21,924 nucleotides of DNA from assembly GCF_000092505.1 (NCBI RefSeq), contig NC_014133.1, positions 1-21,924 on the forward strand, in the 5' to 3' direction. The notes below the pieces were generated by a model. The model worked only from the letters and a program-made list of their open reading frames with translations, was not told where the DNA came from and searched no databases. Within the stretch, counting starts at the first letter, position 1. Every line of letters begins with the position of its first letter. Made by a program: the position numbers and the translations under genes. Positions 7,719-13,883 of this stretch are shown here, piece after piece. This DNA comes from Leuconostoc kimchii IMSNU 11154 (GTDB lineage: Bacteria > Bacillota > Bacilli > Lactobacillales > Lactobacillaceae).

Positions 7719-8624
7719 ATGGCATTATTAGAAGTAAAAAACGTTAGCAAAAAATATGGGGCACGTACCGCAATGGATCAAGTTAGTTTTGATGTTGAAG
7801 CCGGCCACATTGTTGGATTAATTGGACCCAACGGTGCTGGAAAGTCAACGACAATGCGTGCGATTACTGGATTAATGAGTTATTCATCAGGTACAATTTC
7901 GTTTGATGGACAACCTGTGACGTTTAGTAATCATCAAGCATTGGATAAAATTGGTAATTTGATTGAGTATCCGTCAATTTATCCTAATTTGACAGCCTTA
8001 GAACATTTGAAGTTGTATGCAATGGATACAACTTCACCTGCAGATTTTAAAATGCTCATGCATAAAACACAAATCGATGGCGATAACTTTGGAAAACGAA
8101 AGGCCAAAAACTTTTCATTGGGGATGAAACAACGTCTTGGTATTGCAATTGCGCTGATTAGAAATCCAAAACTGGTCATTTTAGATGAACCAATGAACGG
8201 ATTAGATCCACAATCAGTTCATGATTTGCGTGAATTAATTCGCTCTTTGGCTGATGAAGGCACAGCATTCTTGATATCAAGTCATTTGTTAGATGAATTG
8301 CAAAAATTGGTTGATGATGTTGTGATTATTAATCATGGCAAAATTATCGAAAAAGACACGATGTCTAATTTCTTTAGCCACGATAAAGTGCGCTGGACAG
8401 TTGATACTAATGACAATGAGGCAGCATTGCTAGTTGTTCAAGAGCATAATTGGCAGGCAAGTATTGATGATGGGGATCTGCAAATTACTGGGGCGGAAAG
8501 TTTGCAAGAAGTTATTTCAGCGATTAATCGAGCTAATCTTAAAATTTTAACACTTAATACCATCACTGGGAATTTGGAAAAGTCGTTGTTGGATATGTTG
8601 GCAGCAGACGATAAGGGGGAATAA
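7719..8624 (+). CDS. ABC transporter ATP-binding protein (BcrA/ABC-2 exporter type)
   Basis: The start at 7719 (MALLEVKNVSKKYG) is preferred: it gives the family N-terminus and follows gaaagaaag, whereas the in-frame ATG 7704 has no SD. The product is 301 residues. Walker A GPNGAGKST is at about 36-44, a signature of FSLGMKQRLG type at about 132-141, Walker B LVILDEP at about 152-158, and the H-loop His lies in ISSHLLDEL. The C-terminal 80 residues are the extra domain seen in BcrA-like ATPases that energize export of peptide antibiotics such as bacitracin or lantibiotics. It pairs with the permease that begins three bases after its stop. The substrate is unknown, and there is no two-component system nearby, which many such exporters have. 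Confidence 0.9.
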   Translation: MALLEVKNVSKKYGARTAMDQVSFDVEAGHIVGLIGPNGAGKSTTMRAITGLMSYSSGTISFDGQPVTFSNHQALDKIGNLIEYPSIYPNLTALEHLKLYAMDTTSPADFKMLMHKTQIDGDNFGKRKAKNFSLGMKQRLGIAIALIRNPKLVILDEPMNGLDPQSVHDLRELIRSLADEGTAFLISSHLLDELQKLVDDVVIINHGKIIEKDTMSNFFSHDKVRWTVDTNDNEAALLVVQEHNWQASIDDGDLQITGAESLQEVISAINRANLKILTLNTITGNLEKSLLDMLAADDKGE

Positions 8625-8627
8625 GTC

Positions 8628-9395
8628 GTGTTAACATTGATGAAACAAGAGTATTATAAAGCTTTTAAGCAAAATAAATTATATATTTGGTTAATTTTGA
8701 GCTTCGCTTTTCCGATAGCTATTATTGGTATTTTTAAATCACAAAGAACTATGGCATCAGTAATTAATTTGGGCCAAGCACTACTGTACGTACAAATGGC
8801 CGGTATTATTATTACTGCTTTATCAGTATCCCAAGAATTTGGCTTTGGCACTATTCGACCATTGTTATCACGTCGCTTTAGTCGCGGCAGTGTCTTTGTA
8901 AGTAAGCTGTTGTTGAACTTGAGTGTCTATATTGGTTTGTTTGTCACAGCATTTATTGGGACTGTCTTAGCGGTTGCTTTGTTTATACCAAATTATGATT
9001 TCAGTAAATCTCTCGGGTATACAGGTAATAGCTGGCAAACTATGGGTATTGGCATGCTTGATACAGCCATCCAAATGATATTTGTGGCTGCGTTAGTGTT
9101 GATGATTACGAATTTAGTTAAAAGTTCTGGAGCAGCAATTGGATTAGGTGTTGTGATGATTGTGGCAACACCAATATTAAGTGCTATTTCATTAAAATTA
9201 ATTGATTTAGCGCCGTTTCTAAAATGGAATCCATTTAATATTTATCTCGGTATGTCTAACATAGGAATGTTGTCACCAAACATATTGAAACAAGCGATGC
9301 ACATATCACAAAATGGGGTAATTGTAGCTTATTTAATCTACATTGCACTGGTGTATGGTATTGCATATCTGATTTTCAAAAAACGTAGTGTATAA
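8628..9395 (+). CDS. ABC-2 type permease, partner of the preceding ATPase
   Basis: The 255-residue protein has about six hydrophobic segments (around residues 20-37, 55-75, 98-122, 145-165, 172-192 and 232-250) after a short basic N-terminus containing YYKAFKQNKLY, the usual ABC-2/BcrB arrangement. The loop SQEFGFGTIRPLLSRRFSR after the second segment matches the conserved cytoplasmic motif that contacts the ATPase. It starts at GTG 8628 with a strong SD (aaggggga, 8613-8620), three bases after the ATPase stop, so the two are translated together. It would form a homodimer with two ATPases in the membrane, probably exporting or removing an antimicrobial or lipid-associated substrate. A function in haem efflux is conceivable from the NEAT neighbours but unsupported. 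Confidence 0.85.
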   Translation: MLTLMKQEYYKAFKQNKLYIWLILSFAFPIAIIGIFKSQRTMASVINLGQALLYVQMAGIIITALSVSQEFGFGTIRPLLSRRFSRGSVFVSKLLLNLSVYIGLFVTAFIGTVLAVALFIPNYDFSKSLGYTGNSWQTMGIGMLDTAIQMIFVAALVLMITNLVKSSGAAIGLGVVMIVATPILSAISLKLIDLAPFLKWNPFNIYLGMSNIGMLSPNILKQAMHISQNGVIVAYLIYIALVYGIAYLIFKKRSV

Positions 9396-9429
9396 TAATT
9401 TTTGTATATTTAATCATAAAATACAAATG

Positions 9430-9790
9430 TGCTCATAAGTTAATAAATCGGACTATTTTTTATCTAGGGCTGAACTGATTAGGCTACTTTCATGTTTCGA
9501 TTGGCGAGACTGATTCTTTCGTCGTTGAACCATTGAATATATTTGGACACATCTAAAATTAGATGAGCAATCGATGGAAAACGGAATTGATAAATCATTT
9601 CACGCTTTAATAGAGAGTTAAAACTTTCAATTTTGGCGTTATCATATGGATACCCTAACTTTGAATACGAATAATCAAATGTTATGTAAATCAGATAATG
9701 AAAAGAAGTCATATAAATACTAATATAGCGAGACCAATATTTATCTCTTTTCTTCACCAGTGAATATAAATGTTCAACATGCTTATCTAA
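9430..9790 (-). mobile_element. Truncated IS3-family element, right part
   Basis: On the minus strand this runs from truncated transposase coding DNA to a terminus reading ...aaaatagtccgatttattaacttatgagca, homologous to the ends at 18-43 and 1171-1197. The left part of the element is missing; the break near 9790 abuts the hairpin of the HNH-int module. It forms the right boundary of the NEAT-ABC cargo. Confidence 0.7.
9479..9757 (-). pseudogene. IS3-family transposase OrfB C-terminal fragment
   Basis: The C-terminal half of the 92 codons (LGYPYDNAKIESFNSLLKRE and following, then IQWFNDERI) is the end of the IS3 integrase core. It contains the conserved DNA-x-IES-FNSLLKRE region with the last catalytic Glu of the DDE triad. 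The first two Asp residues and the whole N-terminal part are absent. The first 25 or so residues (KKRDKYWSRY) do not match the usual core and may be frame-shifted or foreign DNA. The frame remains open upstream to about 9790 without a proper start. It cannot encode an active transposase. Confidence 0.75.
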
Positions 9791-9792
9791 GC

Positions 9793-9875
9793 GGGGGCTA
9801 TACTATCAATTGCCCCTAACAAAGTCTATTAAAACAACCCCCATTATCTAATGATTAGATAATGGGGGCTTCTTT
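9793..9875 (+). terminator. Double-hairpin element upstream of the HNH-int operon
   Basis: A ggggc/gcccc hairpin (about 9795-9817) precedes a perfect 14-bp stem (cccccattatctaa 9838-9851, loop tga, ttagataatggggg 9855-9868) and a T-rich tail (9871-9876). It corresponds to 114-201 upstream of int copy 1, with shared spacer aaag-ctattaaaaca. It works as a terminator in shape; conservation upstream of two int operons also allows a recombination or regulatory site. Confidence 0.7.
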
Positions 9876-9884
9876 TTATTTTAA

Positions 9885-9893
9885 TGTTATAAT
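9885..9893 (+). promoter_or_regulatory. Extended -10 promoter of the HNH-int operon
   Basis: TGTTATAAT, an extended -10 motif, lies 25 bases before the HNH start. It has the same position relative to the hairpin as TGATATAAT at 208-216. A clear -35 is absent. Confidence 0.55.
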
Positions 9894-9917
9894 AACCCCA
9901 AAAAAGGATGCAAAAGT

Positions 9918-10784
9918 ATGGACAAAAACAATCTTTTAATAACTGGTGATGTATATAGTAATGCCCAAATAATGGAGATCTTCAGGGTATCTAATTCTGG
10001 TGGTATCAGATTTTCAACTAAAACACGGAGTCTAGTTATATTTTCTTTTCATCAGAGTGTTAATCAGAAAGATGTGCCTTATCAAGATTCTTGGGAAAAA
10101 GACACGTTGCATTATACGGGTCAAGGAAAAGAAGGTGACCAAGCGTTAACCAGAAACAATAAGAAAATAGTTGAAGCTAATCAAGATAACATCACGATCC
10201 ATCTGTTTGAGTCATTTGTTAGCCGTGAATATATTTACAGAGGAATAGTTTATTTGTCAAATAATCCGTACAAAGTGAGTGAGTTAGATGCTAATCATAA
10301 TTACAGATTAGTTTATAAATTCCCTCTTACGATAAAGAACGGCAATGGGGAATTACCACTATCCATTATCCAGAGTCATACAATTCAGCAAGATAAACAT
10401 TTGCAAAAATTGCCACAATCAAAATTAGCTGAAATGGCCCAAGAAATTAGTCGTTCCAACCATGAATTCCATAAAAATAATCCTAATGACAAGGCTAGTT
10501 CAAGATTTGTGAATACTATTTCCTTTGAGAGGAGTCCTTACATTGCTAACTACGTTAAACACATTGCTAATGGATATTGTTCTCTTTGTGAACAATTAGC
10601 TCCATTTTTAGATAAATATAATCAGCCATTTTTGCATGCCCATCATATAAATTATTTATCAGATGGTGGAGAAGATACAATTGAAAATTGTATTGCCGTC
10701 TGTCCTAATTGTCATGCAAAGATTCACGCTTTAAATGATCCTAAGGATAAAGAAATTTTATTAAGTAAAGTGAGGAATAGGTAA
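9918..10784 (+). CDS. HNH endonuclease with N-terminal SRA/PUA-like domain, probable modification-dependent (type IV) restriction enzyme
   Basis: The 288-residue protein has two parts. The N-terminal part (about 8-140) contains GGIRFSTKTRSLVIFS, LHYTGQGKEGDQ (65-75) and IHLFESF. This pattern resembles SRA/PUA-fold modified-cytosine readers in McrA-like enzymes; I recognise it from family knowledge and it needs a profile search. The C-terminal part (about 215-275) is a zinc-bound HNH nuclease: Cys221 and Cys224, His240/His242/His243, Asn257, Cys262, Cys265, His266 and His270. Together they suggest cleavage of DNA carrying modified cytosine. SD aagga lies at 9903-9907. The stop is three bases before int copy 2, so the two form one operon. 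The unrelated hsd genes methylate adenine-type targets and should not conflict with it. Confidence 0.75.
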   Translation: MDKNNLLITGDVYSNAQIMEIFRVSNSGGIRFSTKTRSLVIFSFHQSVNQKDVPYQDSWEKDTLHYTGQGKEGDQALTRNNKKIVEANQDNITIHLFESFVSREYIYRGIVYLSNNPYKVSELDANHNYRLVYKFPLTIKNGNGELPLSIIQSHTIQQDKHLQKLPQSKLAEMAQEISRSNHEFHKNNPNDKASSRFVNTISFERSPYIANYVKHIANGYCSLCEQLAPFLDKYNQPFLHAHHINYLSDGGEDTIENCIAVCPNCHAKIHALNDPKDKEILLSKVRNR

Positions 10785-10787
10785 AAC

Positions 10788-11378
10788 ATGGTGCAACAAA
10801 TTGTCCTACCCATCAAAGATTCCAACGTCTTAAAGATGGTACAAGATACTTTACTAGATAGTTTTCGGGCGGGTCGGCGTAACTACACCATCTTTCAAGT
10901 TGGTAAAGCCACCCTACTGCGGGTGAGTGATGTCATGACCTTAAAAAAATCAGATGTCTATAATCCAGACGGTTCTGTTAAACACACGGCCTTTATTCAT
11001 GATAAAAAGACCGGTAAAGCAAACACGTTATATTTAAAGCCAGTTCAACAAGACTTACTGCAGTATCATGATTGGCTAGTCCAAGAAAATATCAATTCGG
11101 ATTGGTTATTTCCCTCAACAGCCCACCCAGACCGTCACATCACTGAGAAGCAGTTTTATAAGGTCATGGCACGCGTTGGTGATCTATTAGGGATAAACTA
11201 TCTCGGCACACATACCATGCGTAAAACCGGCGCTTATCGTGTCCATACACAGTCAAATTACAACATTGGCTTAGTCATGCACTTACTGAATCATTCTAGT
11301 GAAGCTATGACGTTAACTTACCTTGGCTTAGACCAAGCGAGTCGGGAAACCATGTTAGATCAAATTGATTTTGGTTAG
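10788..11378 (+). CDS. int: Tyrosine recombinase, catalytic domain only (copy 2)
   Basis: This 196-residue recombinase has the full set Arg45, Lys77, His142, Arg145, His169 and Tyr178. It differs from copy 1 (325-915) at five residues: Ile35, His66, Asp105, Pro114 and His153 here. Many silent base differences show that the two copies are not a very recent duplication. It follows the HNH gene by three bases and probably relies on translational coupling. Downstream come a palindrome-containing ORF, oriT and mobA, the same order seen in decayed form at 2577-4284. Members of this short family are probably carried as plasmid resolution or shuffling recombinases; the site is unknown, with the hairpins at 9838-9868 and the palindromes at 11486-11616 as candidates. 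Confidence 0.85.
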   Translation: MVQQIVLPIKDSNVLKMVQDTLLDSFRAGRRNYTIFQVGKATLLRVSDVMTLKKSDVYNPDGSVKHTAFIHDKKTGKANTLYLKPVQQDLLQYHDWLVQENINSDWLFPSTAHPDRHITEKQFYKVMARVGDLLGINYLGTHTMRKTGAYRVHTQSNYNIGLVMHLLNHSSEAMTLTYLGLDQASRETMLDQIDFG

Positions 11379-11383
11379 ACTAA

Positions 11384-11824
11384 TTGAATACAACTGTAAT
11401 TAAACGCAGACTTTACCTTGCTGATTTAGAAGTTGAAGCCACAGATGTTTATAAGCAAGTAAATAGCTCAAACGTTGATACAAGCGGAAATGTGAAAATC
11501 ACACTTCCAGAAAACGTTGATAATAGCGGAAGTGTGATTTTCACACTTCCAGACACAGCAACAAATCAAAACGCTGAAACCCTTGATAATAGCGGAAGTG
11601 TGAAAATCACACACAATCTATATAATACTAATAACTTAGATACTAATAGATACTATAAAGAGACTGCACAGCTAGATTTTTCCACTGCTAATTTTTCAAA
11701 TGCTCAAATTGAAAAACAAAATCAAGACATTGTAGCTAATGCAAGCGAATTTCTAGTATCAAACGGAAATTCAGGTAAAATTCCTTTAGAAGCTGAAACC
11801 TTTAATGAAAAACCTTTTAATTGA
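11384..11824 (+). CDS. Unidentified ORF with internal palindromic repeats
   Basis: I do not recognise this 146-codon frame. It begins with a possible TTG at 11384, five bases after the int stop, with no SD, so either it is coupled to int or it is not translated. The product would be hydrophilic, rich in Asn, Thr, Ser and Glu, with no signal peptide or membrane segment. Three copies of a motif of the form (D)NSGSVKITLP occur around residues 36-77. They are encoded by 23-bp palindromes spaced 42 and 66 bases apart, both multiples of three. In the decayed module the corresponding place is occupied only by a 17-bp inverted repeat (2717-2770). The DNA palindromes rather than the protein may be what is conserved. 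Confidence 0.4.
   Translation: MNTTVIKRRLYLADLEVEATDVYKQVNSSNVDTSGNVKITLPENVDNSGSVIFTLPDTATNQNAETLDNSGSVKITHNLYNTNNLDTNRYYKETAQLDFSTANFSNAQIEKQNQDIVANASEFLVSNGNSGKIPLEAETFNEKPFN
11486..11616. repeat. Three 23-bp palindromes in tandem
   Basis: Copies lie at 11486-11508 (ggaaatgtga-aaa-tcacacttcc), 11528-11550 (ggaagtgtga-ttt-tcacacttcc) and 11594-11616 (right arm degenerate). The middle copy has perfect 10-bp arms. Copies 1 and 2 are part of a 42-bp direct repeat beginning aacgttgata. The central triplet is aaa, ttt, aaa in turn, as if the middle unit were inverted. They may be binding sites for a dimeric protein or recombinase. Confidence 0.8.
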
Positions 11825-11843
11825 AGTCAAGCTATTTTATTAT

Positions 11844-12147
11844 GTGGTTAAGCTGACATCAGCTTGCCCCGCGCGGGTAGCGTTCTGCATGACATGCTCC
11901 CGCTGAAAGTGATCCTGCAATGATAAATTGCCCCGTCACGGCGTGACCCGCCGGAGGTTTTTCTAGCCGGATAATAGGCGCTGTAAAATAGCAGTTTCCC
12001 CAGTAGGAAGGGGAAACGCTACTGTCAGCGCTTGTCGATGACTCGCCTCGCAGAGCCTGTCCAAAATAGAATTTTGGTATAACAGGCTATACCAGATTTT
12101 TAACGGTGTTATACTGGTCTTGGAAAACCTTTTTCGAGTAGGCATTT
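11844..12147 (+). other. oriT: oriT region with nested hairpins (MOBV type), intact module
   Basis: The structures, from left to right, are aagctga/tcagctt, cccgcgcggg, gcatg/catgc, gtcac/gtgac, gtttcccc/ggggaaac and the two-tier stem agcctgt/acaggct (12054-12060 with 12082-12088) enclosing ccaaaat/attttgg (12061-12067 with 12071-12077). Then accag/ctggt brackets cggtg^ttatactgg. The predicted nick is between 12108 and 12109, by likeness to the pMV158 MobM site. Differences from the other copy fall mostly in loops or spacers. The region ends at the mobA start, so it also serves as the mobA leader. Confidence 0.7.
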
Positions 12148-12150
12148 TTG

Positions 12151-13386
12151 ATGGCGCATTTAAAGAAAAATACGCGTGGCGCAGTCCCTGGTTTAGCGGT
12201 CCATTTTGAACGTAAAACCGACCATCACACTAACAAAGAAATTGATGTGTCGAAAACCTATCTGAATCAAGATCTCATGGAAGATGGTTCAGATATGCTT
12301 TCACGCTTCAATGAGCGTTTAAATGACGTTTATTGCATGAGAAGAGACGACGTGAAGGCATTGGCGACTTGGGTAGTCACTTTACCTGAAGAACTCGCAG
12401 AAGCGCCCTACGAGCAACAGAGCGCTTTTTTTGAAGCAACCACCAATTTTCTTAATGAACGTTATGGTCAAGAAAATGCCGTGGCCGCGGTGGTGCATTA
12501 TGACGAGACAAACCCTCACTTGCACTATGCCTTTGTACCAGTGGTTTTTGATGATAAAAAAGCGCGTTATAAAGTATCCGCTAAAGAAGTGCTCACGCGA
12601 CATGATCTGCAAACTTTCCACGATGATTTAGATCAGCATTTAAAAAAGGAGCTGCCCTTTTATGAACACGGGATTTTAAATAACAAAACCTTACCGTTTG
12701 AGAATGTCGCTGAAATCAAAAAATACAATGATCAGTTTAATGCCTTAAAAACGGAACTAGCCGATATTGAAGACAACATTCGTGCGAAACAGGCCGTACT
12801 TAAAATCACGGATCAAGCCTTAACGGAAGTAGACTTAGCCGAAAAACAAATTGATGCCTTTAAACAAGACTTATCTAAAAACCTCTTTGGTAAGACGGTG
12901 CTTAAACCTGATGACTTAGATCGCTTTAAAAGTGTGTTAGCCACGATGAAGAAAGCCACCTTACAAAGCAAGCATGAGACAGAAGAACTCAAGCAAACGT
13001 TAGGCCAAGTCAAAGCGCAATTGGCTGACGTTCAAGCAGACTATCAAAACCTGAAAGAAACGCATCAAGCGCTGCAGAAGCGGCAGCGAGAACAGCAACA
13101 GCTGGATTATGCCATGCGAGACATGCTTAAAAATGATTATGGTGTCGACAAGTTATCGCATACTGATGTGGAGGCCCGGTATGTTCTTTATAAGCTGGAT
13201 CATGAAGAACTCACTCAAAATAAAAAAGTAGCCCAGTCCTGGTTAAAAACACTTACGACAGCTAGAGCAGATCCAGATACGCAAATAGCGCCAACTAGAT
13301 TGGATCGCGGTATCGAACAGGTTAAAGCATTAATTAATCGAATCATTGAATTAACGCGTGATCTGTTTAAAGGACCAAGTCTCTAA
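12151..13386 (+). CDS. mobA: MOBV (Pre/MobM-type) plasmid relaxase
   Basis: The enzyme nicks oriT and pilots the transferred strand when a helper conjugation system is present. From ATG 12151 it has 411 residues; TTG 12148 is in frame but adds one residue only. The N-terminal part has the early histidine region (GLAVHFERKTDHH, about 14-26) that carries the nucleophile in this family. The metal-binding motif HYDETNPHLHYAFVP is at about 116-130. Residues about 190-335 are charged coiled coil for dimerization or membrane interaction. The SD is weak (gagtagg). A near twin, 3190-4284, is dead. It is followed by a terminator at 13391-13422. No conjugative coupling or pilus genes are in the window, so transfer would depend on another element. 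Confidence 0.9.
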   Translation: MAHLKKNTRGAVPGLAVHFERKTDHHTNKEIDVSKTYLNQDLMEDGSDMLSRFNERLNDVYCMRRDDVKALATWVVTLPEELAEAPYEQQSAFFEATTNFLNERYGQENAVAAVVHYDETNPHLHYAFVPVVFDDKKARYKVSAKEVLTRHDLQTFHDDLDQHLKKELPFYEHGILNNKTLPFENVAEIKKYNDQFNALKTELADIEDNIRAKQAVLKITDQALTEVDLAEKQIDAFKQDLSKNLFGKTVLKPDDLDRFKSVLATMKKATLQSKHETEELKQTLGQVKAQLADVQADYQNLKETHQALQKRQREQQQLDYAMRDMLKNDYGVDKLSHTDVEARYVLYKLDHEELTQNKKVAQSWLKTLTTARADPDTQIAPTRLDRGIEQVKALINRIIELTRDLFKGPSL

Positions 13387-13390
13387 CGTT

Positions 13391-13422
13391 AAAACGGCTT
13401 ATTTGCCCGTATAAGCGTTTTT
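13391..13422 (+). terminator. Rho-independent terminator of mobA
   Basis: The arms aaaacg(g)cttat (13391-13402) and ataagcgtttt (13411-13421) pair with one bulged G around ttgcccgt and run into a short T run. It begins five bases after the mobA stop. Confidence 0.7.
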
Positions 13423-13534
13423 AAACACGCAACGTATAAATAAGTATTAACCAATTTTGAATGGCTCTATCGGCTTAATAAGTGGCAATCATATTAGATA
13501 ACAAGTGATATGTCATTTAAATTCATTCAAAAAA

Positions 13535-13576
13535 GAACCCCACGTACAAAATTGACGTACTATGGGGTCTTTTTGT
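13535..13576 (+). terminator. Second terminator between mobA and the origin
   Basis: The stem accccacgtac (13537-13547) with gtactatggggt (13557-13568) has a small bulge and is flanked by A residues on the left and ctttttgttttg on the right. The A and T flanks would let it work in both directions, shielding the replication region from mob transcription. Confidence 0.75.
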
Positions 13577-13669
13577 TTTGTTTTTTATGGGTTCAATAAA
13601 AAGGCGCAGCCTATTATAAGTTTATCTTTTATATTTTAATCTTTTGTTCTTTTGCGCGGGTGTAAAGTG

Positions 13670-13791
13670 AGCTTTATCAGTACTTTAAAGCTAGATACGT
13701 GTAGAAAAAACTGTGTATACGTGTAGAAAAAACTGTGTATACGTGTAGAAAAAACTGTGTATACGTGTAGTTTTTTTAGAAAAAACTACAC
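13670..13791. other. oriV: Plasmid replication origin: 22-bp iterons and inverted repeats
   Basis: Three perfect 22-bp iterons (13695-13716, 13717-13738, 13739-13760; unit starts atacgtgtagaaaaaa) and a partial fourth (13761-13770) match the 3.5-iteron arrangement of lactococcal pCI305/pWV02-type theta origins. An inverted repeat agcttta/taaagct (13670-13676 with 13686-13692) precedes them. The half iteron is the left arm of a 12-bp perfect inverted repeat (gtgtagtttttt 13765-13776, aaaaaactacac 13780-13791) next to the repB -10 box, so RepB can be expected to repress its own gene there and to start replication at the iterons. The rest of 13570-13670 is AT-rich and shows nothing further. Confidence 0.9.
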
Positions 13792-13800
13792 TATAAATGA

Positions 13801-13806
13801 TATAAT
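13801..13806 (+). promoter_or_regulatory. repB promoter -10 box
   Basis: TATAAT lies ten bases after the inverted repeat with iteron halves. The -35 position (about 13778-13783) falls within that repeat and is a poor match, as expected of a promoter controlled by RepB binding. Confidence 0.6.
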
Positions 13807-13809
13807 AAA

Positions 13810-13851
13810 AAGCATAAAGAAATCCCCGACAAAAAGTTTTTCTTTATGCTT
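13810..13851 (+). promoter_or_regulatory. Long hairpin in the repB leader
   Basis: Perfect 13-bp arms (aagcataaagaaa 13810-13822 and tttctttatgctt 13839-13851) enclose a 16-base loop. It lies between the -10 box and the SD (aaaggagtg, 13868-13876). It could limit repB translation or transcript stability. Confidence 0.7.
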
Positions 13852-13883
13852 ATCCAACAACACACCCAAAGGAGTGTATTTAT

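Larger units (their letters stand above)
5099..9460. mobile_element. Cargo block bounded by inverted IS3 right ends (composite-transposon-like)
   Basis: The left boundary 5099-5114 (ttattgacttctgagc) is a 16-bp exact match to the right end of the IS3 remnant at 1181-1196. The right boundary 9430-9460 is the same kind of terminus in inverse orientation (tgctcataagttaataaa). In each case the IS tip faces the cargo, so the NEAT and ABC genes lie between inverted IS copies, as in a composite transposon. The left IS body is gone and the right one is truncated. Related remnants elsewhere show that the family was active here. Joint movement of the four genes is inferred. Confidence 0.5.

Noticed and set aside
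13850..13860. DnaA box near ttatccaac in the repB leader
   Set aside because: Only seven of nine bases fit the consensus and there is no second box near the iterons.
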